NCBI RefSeq assembly: GCF_900107105.1
Contig: NZ_FNOT01000012.1
Span: 62,001-126,000 of the forward strand
Origin: Geodermatophilus africanus
Lineage (GTDB): Bacteria; Actinomycetota; Actinomycetes; Mycobacteriales; Geodermatophilaceae
Length of the DNA: 64,000 bases
Direction of reading: 5' to 3'
Made by a program: the position numbers and the translations under genes. Positions 47,404-56,448 of this stretch are shown one piece after another (the first letter of the stretch is position 1; every line of letters begins with the position of its first letter). The notes under the pieces are model-generated. The model was given only the letters and a program-made list of their open reading frames with translations. It was not told where the DNA came from and made no database searches.

Positions 47404-48255
47404 TCAGCCCTCGCGGACGCCCACCAGCGGCAGGGTGAACGCGCCGGACTGGATGCCGGCCAGGTCGAGGGCGAGGAAGCGGAAGCCGGCGGCCCGCACC
47501 ACTGCGATCGCCTGCTCCCGCAGCGGGTCGGACACGAGCGCCGGCAGTTCCTCGACCGGGACCTCGAGGCGGGCGACGTCCCCGTGGTGGCGGACCCGCA
47601 GGTCCCCGAGCCCGAGCCGCCGCAGCCCGGACTCGGCCGCCTCCACCTGGGCGAGCTTCTCGGGGGAGACCTCGCTGAAGTGCGGGATCCGCGAGGCCAG
47701 GCAGGGCGCCGCGGGCTTGTCCGCGCAGGGCAGCTCCAGCGCCCGGGCGATCCGGCGCACCGCGGCCTTGTCCAGGTCGGCGTCGGCCAGCGGGCGCAGG
47801 ACGGCGTGCGCGGTGGCCGCGCGGGCGCCGGGGCGGTCGGGTCGCCGGGCGTCGTCCGCGTTCTCCCCGTAGGCGACAGCGGTCAGGCCGTACCGGGACA
47901 CGACGTCCTCGGAGATCCGGGTGAAGAGCTCGTCCTTGCAGTGGAAGCAGCGGTCCGGGCCGTTGCGCCGGTAGTCGGGCCGATCGCCCTCGGCGGTGGG
48001 CACCTCCACGACGGGCACCCCCACGTGCGCGGCCACCCGGTGCGCCGCCGCCCGCTCGTCGGCGGCGAGGCTGGGGGAGACGCCGAGCAGCGCGAGCACC
48101 CGGTCGGCGCCGAGGGCGTCGGCGGCGAGGGCGAGCAGCACCGAGGAGTCGACGCCGCCGGAGAAGGCGACCCCCAGCCTCGCCGTGCCGGCCAGCCGCT
48201 CCCGGAGGTCGGCGACCGCCCGGCGGTCCGCCGGCTGCAGGTCTGTCGGAGTCAC
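47404..48255 (-). CDS. larE: Pyridinium-3,5-biscarboxylic acid mononucleotide sulfurtransferase LarE
   Basis: A 283-residue PP-loop ATPase that adds sulfur to the nickel-pincer cofactor precursor. The ATP motif is FSGGVDSSVLLALA (residues 31-44), the pair CFHCKDEL lies at about 103-110, and the sulfur-donor Cys is Cys185 in PAAPCLASRIP, matching Cys176 of Lactobacillus LarE, which gives up its own thiol. It is transcribed with larA, about 60 bases downstream of its stop. Confidence 0.93.
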   Translation of the reverse strand: MTPTDLQPADRRAVADLRERLAGTARLGVAFSGGVDSSVLLALAADALGADRVLALLGVSPSLAADERAAAHRVAAHVGVPVVEVPTAEGDRPDYRRNGPDRCFHCKDELFTRISEDVVSRYGLTAVAYGENADDARRPDRPGARAATAHAVLRPLADADLDKAAVRRIARALELPCADKPAAPCLASRIPHFSEVSPEKLAQVEAAESGLRRLGLGDLRVRHHGDVARLEVPVEELPALVSDPLREQAIAVVRAAGFRFLALDLAGIQSGAFTLPLVGVREG

Positions 48256-48314
48256 GTGCTCACCCGTTCCTCGTGCGTGCCGGCCCTGCCGGTGGCCGGT
48301 CGACGTCGTCCGGC

Positions 48315-49610
48315 TCAGCGCGCGTCGGCCAGGAGCTCGCTGCTGACGTAGGGGATGGTCTGCGGCCCCTCGGGCAGCACGCACACCCGGGCGTCGGGCC
48401 CGGCCGCGTCGAGCAGTTCCCGCACCGTGGCCCCGATGTCGTGGGTCTGCTCCAGGTGGGCCGCCTCGAGGGCGTGGTCGGAGAGGTACGCGGTGTGCAT
48501 GATCACCCGCGCCCGGGTCTGGATCTTGGCCTGCACCTGGACCTGCCACTGGTCGGGCACGGTCTTCGGCCGGCTCTCGATGAGGTCGAGGAGCGCCTGG
48601 GGGGACGCCGCGGACTCGAGCACCTCGCGGTAGGAGCCGTGGTTGGGGAACCCGTCCCGGCACTCGGCCGCGCAGATGATCGCGCCGCCGTCCTTGACCA
48701 CCGTGGCCGCCGCGGAGATGCCCTTCACGGCCTGGTACAGGTTCTGGTCCAGGGGGAAGCCGGAGTTGGTCGTGACCACCACGTCGAAGCGCTCCGGCAC
48801 CGGTGCCATCGCCAGCTCCCGGGCCGCCTCGCGGGCCGCGGCGTGCATGGCGAACAGCTCCCCGGCGAACGCGCCCACCACCTGCTGCTCCCGGTTGAGG
48901 GTGACGTCGAAGCCGAAGTGCACGCCACCGACCGCCGCGACGACCGCGCGGATGTCGTCGTGGACGGGGTTGCCCTCGCAGACGCCCCACACGGCCTGGG
49001 GGGAGCCGATGCGCTCGGCGTCGTGCAGCGTGAGCACGGTCTCCAGGCCGGCGAGCCCGGGGACGGCCAGCTTGGGGCCACCGCTGAACCCGGCGAAGAA
49101 GTGCGGCTCGACGAACCCGGTGGTGATCCGGACGTCGGCGTCGACCCAGTGGCGGTCGAGCCACACGGGCACGCCGTTGCCGTGGGTGCCCATCCAGACC
49201 AGGGAGTCCTGGTCGCGCGCGTCGTGGTTGAGGACGTGCACGCTGTCGACGACGTCGTCGCCGAGCATGCTGCGGATCTCGGCCTCGGTGTTGCCGCGGT
49301 GCGTGCCCGTGGCGATGAGGATCACCACGTCGTCTCGGTCGACGATGCCGTCGAGCTCCTCGAGCACGGCCGGGACCATGAGGTCCCGCGGCTGGGCGCG
49401 GGTGCCGTCGCAGACGGAGATGGCCACCTTCTGGCCCGGTCGCGCGATCTCGCGCAGCGGCGGCCCGACGACCGGCTCCCGCAGGGCCGCGCGCAGGACG
49501 GCAGCGGGGTCCTCCGCGCCAGGCACGTACCGGGGCTCGACGACGGTCGTCCGGTCGTCCGGCAGGTCGACGCTCAGCCCCTGCTCGCCGTAGGCCAGTT
49601 GCACCCTCAT
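48315..49610 (-). CDS. larA: Lactate racemase-type nickel-dependent enzyme LarA
   Basis: A 431-residue LarA-family racemase or epimerase. Residues needed for the Ni-pincer site are all present with an exact offset of four from Lactobacillus plantarum: His104 in GTHRG, His170 in EPHFFAG, Lys180 in GGPKLAVPG (which links to the cofactor) and His196 in LTLHDAE. Substrate may be lactate or another 2-hydroxyacid. It is divergent from larB, with 124 bases holding both promoters. Confidence 0.93.
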   Translation of the reverse strand: MRVQLAYGEQGLSVDLPDDRTTVVEPRYVPGAEDPAAVLRAALREPVVGPPLREIARPGQKVAISVCDGTRAQPRDLMVPAVLEELDGIVDRDDVVILIATGTHRGNTEAEIRSMLGDDVVDSVHVLNHDARDQDSLVWMGTHGNGVPVWLDRHWVDADVRITTGFVEPHFFAGFSGGPKLAVPGLAGLETVLTLHDAERIGSPQAVWGVCEGNPVHDDIRAVVAAVGGVHFGFDVTLNREQQVVGAFAGELFAMHAAAREAARELAMAPVPERFDVVVTTNSGFPLDQNLYQAVKGISAAATVVKDGGAIICAAECRDGFPNHGSYREVLESAASPQALLDLIESRPKTVPDQWQVQVQAKIQTRARVIMHTAYLSDHALEAAHLEQTHDIGATVRELLDAAGPDARVCVLPEGPQTIPYVSSELLADAR

Positions 49611-49734
49611 GTGATCACCCGTCCGGTCGCTGGCGCGTGCCCGGACCCTAACCGGGCAGACCGCCGCGGCGCCCGACAACGACCTGCTCCGGCCCCGCTG
49701 GGAGCGGCCGGCTGCCGCCGGGCAGGATGCCGCT

Positions 49735-50436
49735 GTGGACGGCGAGGCACGCGACCCCGGGTACGTCGACCTGGGGTTCGCGCGGGTGGACACCGACCGG
49801 CTGTCCCGCACCGGGGACCCGGAGGTGGTCTACGCCGCCGGCAAGACGCCGGACGAGGTCGTCGCCGTCGTCGGGACGCTGCGCGCGGCGGCGCCCCACC
49901 GACCCGCGCTCGTCACGCGGGCGGACCCGGCGACGGTGGCGGCGGTGCGGTCGCGGTGGCCCGGGGCGCAGGTGGAGGCGACGACGGTGGTCGTCGGGGA
50001 GCTGCCGCCGGCCCGGGGGCTGGTCGCGGTGGTCACGGCCGGCACGTCGGACGCACCGGTGGCGGCGGAGGCCGCGACGACGGCGCGGGTCTTCGGCGCC
50101 GACGTCGTCCGGGTGGTCGACGTCGGGGTCGCCGGGCTGCACCGCGTCCTCGACGCCCGCCCGGTGCTGCAGGACGCCGACATCGCGATCGTGGTGGCGG
50201 GCATGGAGGGCGCGCTGCCCAGCGTCGTCGGCGGCCTGGTCGGCACACCGGTGGTCGCCGTGCCGACCAGCGTGGGCTACGGGGCCAGCTTCGGCGGGCT
50301 GTCCGCGCTGCTGGGCATGCTCAACTCCTGCGCCGCGGGCGTGGTCGTCTGCAACATCGACAACGGCTTCGGCGCCGGGGTGTTCGCCGCCCGGATCGCG
50401 CGCCGCATGCACGCGGGTGCCGTGGAGCCGCGGTGA
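49735..50436 (+). CDS. larB: Nickel pincer cofactor biosynthesis protein LarB
   Basis: A 233-residue protein of the AIR carboxylase-like family that carboxylates and hydrolyses nicotinic acid adenine dinucleotide, the first step to the pincer cofactor. Signature segments are [55 protein letters not shown] and the Cys in MLNSCAAGV. Its stop overlaps the larC start by four bases (GTGA). Confidence 0.93.
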   Translation: MDGEARDPGYVDLGFARVDTDRLSRTGDPEVVYAAGKTPDEVVAVVGTLRAAAPHRPALVTRADPATVAAVRSRWPGAQVEATTVVVGELPPARGLVAVVTAGTSDAPVAAEAATTARVFGADVVRVVDVGVAGLHRVLDARPVLQDADIAIVVAGMEGALPSVVGGLVGTPVVAVPTSVGYGASFGGLSALLGMLNSCAAGVVVCNIDNGFGAGVFAARIARRMHAGAVEPR

Positions 50437-51650
50437 CGAGGGTCGGCTGGCTGGACCTCGGCAACGGCGTGGCCGGCGACATGCTGCTCGGTGCGGTCGT
50501 GGGGGCGGGCGTGCCGCTCGCCGACGTCGCCGCCGCGCTTGAGCCGCTGCAGCTGCCGATCACGCTGCGCGCCGAGGACGTGCGCCGCGGCGGACTGCGG
50601 GCGGTCCGGGTGGTGGTCGAGGCGCCCGAGGCCGGCCAGCCGACGCGCCGCTGGTCCGACGTCCGGCGGCTGCTCGACCGGCTCCCCGATCCGCTGCGGT
50701 CGTCGGCGGTCGCGGTGTTCGGCGCGCTCGCGCGGGCCGAGGCGGCGGTGCACGGCGTGGCCGAGGAGGACGTGCACTTCCACGAGGTGGGCGCGCTGGA
50801 CGCCGTCGCCGACGTGGTCGGGGTCTGCGCCGGGATGGCCGCGCTGCGCCTGGACCGGCTGGTCGCCTCCCCGATCGCCCTCGGTGGGGGGCGGGCGCGG
50901 ACGGCGCACGGCACGATCCCGGTCCCCGGACCCGCCGTGCTGGCCTTGCTGGAGGCGGCGGGGGCGCCCGGGCGCGGCGGCCCCGACGAGGAGGAACTGG
51001 CCACGCCGACCGGGGTCGCGCTCGCCACCACCCTGGCGTCCGGGTTCGGTCCGATGCCGGCGCTGCGCCCGACGGCGACCGGCACCGGCGCCGGCGCCCG
51101 GGACCCCGCCGGCCGGCCCAACGTGGTGCGGCTGGTCGTGGGCGAGGGTCCGCCCGGCGCGCCCGGGGGCCTGGACACGACGACGGCAGTGGTCCTCGAG
51201 GCCAACGTCGACGACCTCGACCCGCGCGTCTGGCCGCCGGTGCTCGCCGCGCTGCTGGCCGCGGGCGCGCTCGACGCCTGGCTGACCCCGACGATCACGA
51301 AGAAGGGCCGGCCCGCGCACGTCGTCGCGGCCCTCGCCGGACCGGCCGAGGTGGCCCGGGTCCGCGAGGTCCTGCTGCGCGAGACCACGACGCTCGGCGT
51401 CCGCGAGACGCCCGTCGTCCGGCACGCCCTCCGGCGCACGTTCGACACCGTCTCCGTTGACGGGCAGCCGGTCGCGGTCAAGCTCGGCTGGGGACCTGAC
51501 GGCTCGGTGCTCAACGCCATGCCCGAGTGGGAGGACGTCGCCCGGGCGGCCGCCGAGCTCGGCCGGCCGGTCAAGCAGGTGCTGGCGCAGGCCGTCGGGC
51601 TCGCGGAGGCGCTGGCGGCCGACGCCCGGCGCCCGCCCGCCCGGGAGTGA
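50433..51650 (+). CDS. larC: Nickel insertion protein LarC, single reading frame
   Basis: A 405-residue CTP-dependent nickel insertase. The start [19 protein letters not shown], the His-rich [18 protein letters not shown], and later [13 protein letters not shown] and the C-terminal region are all in one frame. In Lactobacillus larC is split as larC1/larC2 and joined by programmed frameshift; here no frameshift is needed. It completes the cofactor made by LarB and LarE. Confidence 0.94.
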   Translation: MTRVGWLDLGNGVAGDMLLGAVVGAGVPLADVAAALEPLQLPITLRAEDVRRGGLRAVRVVVEAPEAGQPTRRWSDVRRLLDRLPDPLRSSAVAVFGALARAEAAVHGVAEEDVHFHEVGALDAVADVVGVCAGMAALRLDRLVASPIALGGGRARTAHGTIPVPGPAVLALLEAAGAPGRGGPDEEELATPTGVALATTLASGFGPMPALRPTATGTGAGARDPAGRPNVVRLVVGEGPPGAPGGLDTTTAVVLEANVDDLDPRVWPPVLAALLAAGALDAWLTPTITKKGRPAHVVAALAGPAEVARVREVLLRETTTLGVRETPVVRHALRRTFDTVSVDGQPVAVKLGWGPDGSVLNAMPEWEDVARAAAELGRPVKQVLAQAVGLAEALAADARRPPARE

Positions 51651-51687
51651 CGCGCCAGCCGACCGTCCCACGACCCGGGAGCACGCC

Positions 51688-51915
51688 GTGCCGGAGACCC
51701 ACGTCACCGAGGGCATCCACGATGAGCGCCACCGCGACGGCTCGCTGCGCGCCCGCGGGCCGGTCGTGGACGGCCGCCCGCACGGGTACTTGGAGTGGTT
51801 CCGGCTCGACGGCACCCGGCTGCATTCTGGCACGTTCGAGCACGGGCGCCAGGTGGGGGAGTGGACCACCTACGACCGGACGGGCGCGCCGTACCGGACG
51901 ACGACGGTGCGCTGA
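51688..51915 (+). CDS. MORN-like/YwqK-type small protein
   Basis: A 75-residue protein of tandem MORN-like strands: DGSLRARGPVVDGRPHGYLEW, then GTRLHSGTFEHGRQVGEWTTYD. The YwqK family to which such proteins belong has been annotated as antitoxins, but no toxin gene adjoins. Its last bases are part of a direct repeat that also occurs at 56396-56448. Confidence 0.6.
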   Translation: MPETHVTEGIHDERHRDGSLRARGPVVDGRPHGYLEWFRLDGTRLHSGTFEHGRQVGEWTTYDRTGAPYRTTTVR

Positions 51916-51949
51916 CGGCGCTCAGCCGGCCGGCACGCGGGCGACGTCC
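51897..51949 (+). repeat. Left copy of the 53-bp direct repeat (attL-like)
   Basis: Identical to 56396-56448 at 49 of 53 positions, with the last 28 bases (51922-51949) perfect. The 5' part spans the stop codon of the MORN-like gene; the 3' part matches the last codons and stop of the glycosyltransferase at 56421. Similarity stops at 51949. Confidence 0.85.
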
Positions 51950-51966
51950 CGACCAGCCCGATCGCC

Positions 51967-51992
51967 GGACCTCCGGGGGCCGGAGGAGGTCC
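51967..51992 (-). terminator. Hairpin after the beta-propeller gene
   Basis: GGACCTCC pairs with GGAGGTCC around ten bases, 10 bases past the stop of the minus-strand gene at 52003. Probable factor-independent terminator. Confidence 0.65.
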
Positions 51993-52002
51993 GTCCGCCC
52001 GA

Positions 52003-52974
52003 TCAGTCGTCGACCAGCACGACCTCGTACCGGTCGGCCGTCGGCGGGATGCCGGTGTCGAACTTGGCGTTCACCACCGCCAGCAGGCCGTCGTACCGGG
52101 TAGCCGTCGCCGGGGTCTGGAAGTCCTCGTCGGTGATGACCTCGACCACGGACCCCGAGGCCAGGTCGCGGCTCAGCCGCACCTGGGTCACCCGGTCGGC
52201 GTTCTGCACCGCCCACAGGTCCCGGCCGTGCAGCACGAGGCCGCCCACGGTCGGCACGCTGACGCCCTCGACCGCCGCGCTCGCACCGGTCTCCGGATCG
52301 ACGGTGTACAGGGCGCCGTGGGCCGAGTGGGCGACGATGAGCGTGCCGCCGTCGCGGGTCGCGACGATCCCGTTGAGGTTGAACTCGTCGGTCGTCTTGG
52401 CGGCCGGGCCGGTGAGCGGCAGCGCGCGCGGCTCCCCCAGCTCGCCGTCGTGGCCGATCGGCAGGAAGAAGAGCTCGGCTCGGCGACTGTCGGTGATCCA
52501 CGCGCCGTCCGGTGTGACGGCGACCTCGTTGATCACCGTCGTCAGCGGGACGGCGTCGGGTGGGGAGGGCGGGGTCAACCGGACCGTGGCGACGGTGGCG
52601 CCCGACCGCGTGTCGTACACGGACACCACACCGGTGAACCCGCCGGCGACGAAGAGCAGGCCGTGTCCATGGTGGACGGCCATGCCGGCGGCCATCGCGC
52701 CCTCGGGGGCGTCGATGAACAGCTCCGCCGTCCGGGCCTCGAGGTCGCCGCGGAAGACGTCGCCGCGGAACAGGTCGCTGGCGTAGAAGGTGCTGCCCTC
52801 GCCGAGGGCGATGCCCTCGGCCGACCTCGCCCCGGGGAGGACGATCACGTCGTCGGCCTCCGCCGCCGCGGCCGGGGAGACCGCGGTGGCCATCAAACCG
52901 AGGACGGCGGTCAGGAGCAGGGGCGTCCCGCGCGGCCGGCCGGCTGTCGTTCGCCTCGTGACGGACCCGGGCAT
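52003..52974 (-). CDS. Secreted SMP-30-like beta-propeller protein
   Basis: A 323-residue exported protein. A signal peptide includes LLLTAVLGLMATAVSPAAA, cut near AAA-EA. Propeller blades are visible as repeated patterns, SAEGIALGEGSTFYASDL, EVAVTPDGAWITDS, NLNGIVATRDGGTLIVAHS and YDGLLAVVN, typical of SMP-30/gluconolactonase-like proteins. Catalytic metal ligands are not certain. It lies inside the direct-repeat-bounded segment with the NLR-like gene, divergently oriented. GGAGG precedes the ATG. Confidence 0.72.
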   Translation of the reverse strand: MPGSVTRRTTAGRPRGTPLLLTAVLGLMATAVSPAAAAEADDVIVLPGARSAEGIALGEGSTFYASDLFRGDVFRGDLEARTAELFIDAPEGAMAAGMAVHHGHGLLFVAGGFTGVVSVYDTRSGATVATVRLTPPSPPDAVPLTTVINEVAVTPDGAWITDSRRAELFFLPIGHDGELGEPRALPLTGPAAKTTDEFNLNGIVATRDGGTLIVAHSAHGALYTVDPETGASAAVEGVSVPTVGGLVLHGRDLWAVQNADRVTQVRLSRDLASGSVVEVITDEDFQTPATATRYDGLLAVVNAKFDTGIPPTADRYEVVLVDD

Positions 52975-53756
52975 CGGTGCCTCCGGTCGGCGCTGTGCGG
53001 TCAGCTCGTCACCCTCCACTGTGGCCCCACTGCGGCGTGGGGAGAAGGGCCGCGGACACATCTGGGGCCGACCTGCGCCACGGGACGGGCCGACCGCTCA
53101 CCACGCCGACCGAGCACCCCGCCGGCCTCCCGCGGGGAGTGCGGCCTGAGTCGTTCCCGGTGCCCCTGGCGGCCATGGCCGCCTGCCTGGCGCTTCCGGT
53201 CCCCGAGCGCCGTCCACGCGCGCTCCACGGGGCGCGAGCTCCGGCCATCCTCCACCCTTGTGCGCTGCGACACGCGGGGGCCTCCTTGCGCGTCGTCCAC
53301 GCGTTGGTGACGTCCCGGTGACGCTGTGCGCCCACCCTGGCCCCACGAGGATCTCGATCTGGGTAGGAGCGCCCTCCGGTGATCGTCCTGGCGTTGTGCT
53401 CCCGGGCCGTGGGCTGCGCCCTAGCGAGTCGACGCGCAGCGACCGGCTCGGCACGCCGGGTGGGGTGACCTCATGCGACAGCCGCTCGGCCGGGGCGGAT
53501 CCGGCACCCACCTCGCAGGTCGGTGGCGCACCGGCCGGTGTCGGTGCGGTGACCGTGCGCGCTCCGGCTCGAGTCGGGTGCCCGTGCCTGCGCTCCAGCC
53601 CCGTCGGCGCGTGCTGTGGCCTTCCGGCGGTGCTGGTGACGACGCGGCATCCGCTTCGCGCGCCCTAGCGGCTCACCGAGGTCCGCCGACGCGGCTCCCG
53701 TGTCTCTCCTGCGCGGGAGTCTCGCCTACGGCTGGTTATGGGTGTAGGGCTGAAGC
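52975..53756. other. 780-base gap without a gene
   Basis: Lies between the divergent propeller and NLR-like genes. No reading frame here has domain-like composition, and none ends in a FxSxx peptide. It holds both promoters and perhaps regulatory sites or remnants; I see no repeat or tRNA. Confidence 0.5.
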
Positions 53757-56351
53757 GTGAGCGGTCGGGGCACCGACTTCTTCATCAGTCACGCCGGCCG
53801 GGACACCGCGTGGGCCGAGTGGCTGGGCTGGCAGCTGCAGGAGGCCGGCTACTCCGTCGAGCTGGACGTGTGGGACTGGGCGCCGGGAGAGGACTTCGTG
53901 GCCCGCATGGCCGCGGCACTGGAGTCCGCCGACCGGGTGCTGGCGGTGTGCACCGAGGCCTACTTCACGTCGGTGTACGGCGGCGCCGAGCTTCGGGCCG
54001 CCTTCGCCGGCCACCGCATGGCGGACGCGGGGCGGATCGTTCCGGTGCTGGTCGAGCCGGTCACCCTGCCGGCGCTGTACGCGCCGCTGATCCACCTGGA
54101 CCTCACCGGCCTGGACGAGGCGGCGGCGGCGGCCCGGCTGCGGGCGCGGCTGGCCGGCCTCCGCCCGACCGGCCCACCACCGTTCCCCCGCCGGGGTCCA
54201 CCCGTCGACCGACCGGGGTTCGCCGGCCGCCTGCCGGAGGTGTGGCGGATGCCGCCGCGCAATCCGCGGTTCACCGGCCGGGACGGCATGCTGGCCGAGC
54301 TGCGCCGTCGGCTGCGCGCCGGCGAGGGCACGCTGGTGGTGCAGGCCCTCTACGGGCTGGGCGGGGTGGGCAAGACCCAGCTGGTGATCGAGTACGCGCA
54401 CCGGTTCGCCGCCGACTACGACCTGGTGTGGTGGCTCGACGCCGAGCAGCCGGTGCTCATCGCCGACCAGCTCGCCTGCCTGGCCGTCCGGCTGGACCTG
54501 CCGCCTGGTCCGACGGTGGCCGACACGGTCGAGCGGCTGCTGGCGGAGCTGTGCGACCGGGACCGGTGGCTGCTGGTCTTCGACAACGCCAACCACCCCC
54601 AGGACATCGCCGGCTTCCGGCCCGGTGGCGCCGGGCACGTGCTGGTCACCTCCCGGTTCCCGGGCTGGGGAGCACTGGGTGGCCGGCTGGAGGTCGACGT
54701 GCTGGCCCGCGCGGAGACGATCGCGCTGCTGCGGGCCTGGATCCCGGAACTGGACGAGGAGCTGGCCGACAAGCTCGCCGCCGAGCTGGGTGACCTGCCG
54801 CTGGCCGCTGCGCAGGCCGCCGGCTACCTGGAGCAGACCGATCTGCCGGCGATCGACTACCTGCGCCGCTTTCGCACCCGCCGAGCCGACCTGCTGGCCC
54901 GCGGCGACGTGCTCGGCTACTCCGGCCGGGTCGACACGGCCTGGGCGCTGTCGGTCGAGCGACTCCGCGGGGAGGACCCGGCCGCGGTGCAGCTGCTGGA
55001 ACTGGCCGCCTTCCTCGCCCCCGAGCCCGTCCCGTCGACCCTGTTGACCGGCCACCCGGAGCTGCTCGACGAGCCGCTGCGCACCACCGCCACCGATCCC
55101 GACGCCCTCGCCGACACCGTGGGCGCGCTGGTCGGCTACTCCCTGGCCCGCCGCCATCCCGACGGATTCGTGGTCCACCGGCTGGTGCAGTCGGTCATCC
55201 GTCAGCGGCTCTCCGTCGAGCGTCAGCAGTCCACCGTCACCCAGGTGCTCGCGCTGCTGGCCGACGCATCCCCCGGCGACCCGGAGGACCCGGCCTGCTG
55301 GCCGGCCTACGCGCAGCTCGCTCCGCACGTGCTCGCCACCGCCCCGCTCGGGGACTCCTCCTCCGACGGCCGGCACCTGGTCCTGGACACCACCGACTAT
55401 CTGCAGGCCAGAGGGGACGTGCACGGCAGCCGGGTCGTCTGCGAAGAGCTGCTCGACCGCTGGCGGTCCGTCCTCGGGCCCGACCACCCGGACACCCTCA
55501 CCGCCGCGAGCACCCTCATGGCCGCTCTCGACCAGCTGGGCGAGAAGGACGCGGCCCGCACGCTGGGCGAGGACACCCTGAAGCGCTGCCGCCGGGTGCT
55601 CGGCCCGGACCACCCGACGACCCTGAGGCTGGCCGCCGCCCTGATCCTGACCCGCGTCTCGATGGGTGCGGAGGAGGCGGGCCGGGCCCTGGGCGAGGAC
55701 ACCCTGGAGCGCTGCCGCCGGGTGCTCGGCCCGGACCACCCGACCACCCTGTCGGCGGCCACCAACCTCGCCCTCGCCCTGGCATCGGCGGACGACGTGG
55801 AAGCGGCCCGGGCCCTCGGCGAAGACATTCTGGAGCGCCACCTCCGGGTGCTCGGCCCGGACCATCCGAACACCCTGTGGACGGCCGCCGCCCTGGTGAA
55901 CGCCCTGAAGAAGGCGGGTCAGGCGGAGGAGGCCCGGGCGCTGGGCGAGGAGACTCTGCAGCGCGCCCGCCGGGTGCTCGGCCCGGACCATCCGGACACC
56001 CTGTGGGCGGCCATCGCCCTGACCTTCGCTCTGGCATCGGTGGGTGAGGGAGCGGCGGCCCGGGCGCTGGGCGAGGACACCCTGCCGCGCTGCCGCCGGG
56101 TGCTCGGCCCGGACCACCGGAACACCCTGTGGGCGGCGGTCGCCCTGACCGACGCCCTGGCAGCGGTGGGTGAGGGAGAGGCGGCCCGGGCCCTGGGCGA
56201 GGAGACCCTGCAGCACTCCCGCCGAGTGCTGGGCCCGGGCCACGTCATCACCCGGGACGCCACCGTTGCCCTGGCTCACGCTCTGAGCAGGTCGGGTGAG
56301 GCGGATCAGACCGGTGTCCGGGCACGTCGACCCGACGAACCCCTCGGGTGA
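53757..56351 (+). CDS. TIR-NB-ARC-TPR protein (NLR-like STAND ATPase)
   Basis: An 864-residue protein with three parts. TIR domain (6-140): DFFISHAGRDTAWAEWLGW, the loop VELDVWDWAPGEDF and Glu in YGGAELRAAFAGH, candidate NADase residue. NB-ARC (160-480): P-loop LYGLGGVGKTQ near 200, kinase-2 WLLVFDNANHP near 274, VLVTSRFP, GLPL-like GDLPLAAAQAAGYL near 345, and VVHRLVQ near 471 in the MHD position. TPR domain (560-864): seven units of 42 residues each containing RRVLGPDHP-like blocks. Related proteins sense phage or other signals and kill by NAD depletion; one group is FxsT of FxSxx-COOH loci, but no fxsA or fxsB is here. Confidence 0.9.
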   Translation: MSGRGTDFFISHAGRDTAWAEWLGWQLQEAGYSVELDVWDWAPGEDFVARMAAALESADRVLAVCTEAYFTSVYGGAELRAAFAGHRMADAGRIVPVLVEPVTLPALYAPLIHLDLTGLDEAAAAARLRARLAGLRPTGPPPFPRRGPPVDRPGFAGRLPEVWRMPPRNPRFTGRDGMLAELRRRLRAGEGTLVVQALYGLGGVGKTQLVIEYAHRFAADYDLVWWLDAEQPVLIADQLACLAVRLDLPPGPTVADTVERLLAELCDRDRWLLVFDNANHPQDIAGFRPGGAGHVLVTSRFPGWGALGGRLEVDVLARAETIALLRAWIPELDEELADKLAAELGDLPLAAAQAAGYLEQTDLPAIDYLRRFRTRRADLLARGDVLGYSGRVDTAWALSVERLRGEDPAAVQLLELAAFLAPEPVPSTLLTGHPELLDEPLRTTATDPDALADTVGALVGYSLARRHPDGFVVHRLVQSVIRQRLSVERQQSTVTQVLALLADASPGDPEDPACWPAYAQLAPHVLATAPLGDSSSDGRHLVLDTTDYLQARGDVHGSRVVCEELLDRWRSVLGPDHPDTLTAASTLMAALDQLGEKDAARTLGEDTLKRCRRVLGPDHPTTLRLAAALILTRVSMGAEEAGRALGEDTLERCRRVLGPDHPTTLSAATNLALALASADDVEAARALGEDILERHLRVLGPDHPNTLWTAAALVNALKKAGQAEEARALGEETLQRARRVLGPDHPDTLWAAIALTFALASVGEGAAARALGEDTLPRCRRVLGPDHRNTLWAAVALTDALAAVGEGEAARALGEETLQHSRRVLGPGHVITRDATVALAHALSRSGEADQTGVRARRPDEPLG
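55470..56351 (+). repeat. 126-bp tandem repeats encoding TPR units
   Basis: Within the NLR-like gene, seven units of about 126 bases occur with GTGCTCGGCCCGGACCA nearly unchanged at 55596, 55722, 55848 and onward. The DNA similarity between units exceeds what protein selection would require, which suggests recent duplication or conversion. Confidence 0.85.
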
Positions 56352-56395
56352 GCGGCCGGCCCAGGGCGGAGCCGCACATCCGCCCGGCCGTTCGA

Positions 56396-56448
56396 GACGA
56401 CGACGATGGGCGGACGGCGGTCAGCCGGCCGGCACGCGGGCGACGTCC
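56396..56448 (+). repeat. Right copy of the 53-bp direct repeat (attR-like)
   Basis: Pairs with 51897-51949, 4499 bases away. The core 56421-56448 is the reverse complement of the last codons and stop of the glycosyltransferase gene. Upstream of the core a degenerate copy of the MORN-like gene's end can be read (RPFETTT against APYRTTT). Confidence 0.85.

Noticed and set aside
48273-51650. A 1125-codon open frame on the plus strand across the lar genes
   Set aside because: Its first two-thirds is the antisense of larA and has no domain pattern; only the part from 50433 (larC) is real. Long spurious frames are expected at this GC content.
50433-51650. Programmed frameshift in larC
   Set aside because: The gene is open from start to stop with all expected segments in one frame, so no recoding is needed.
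52975-53756. Integrase or transposase remnant in the bounded segment
   Set aside because: Neither strand shows catalytic motifs of tyrosine or serine recombinases or DDE transposases.
53258-53760. Possible small peptide genes before the NLR-like gene (FxSxx-COOH precursor)
   Set aside because: None of the frames ends in FxSxx, and none has a ribosome site with conserved-looking sequence.
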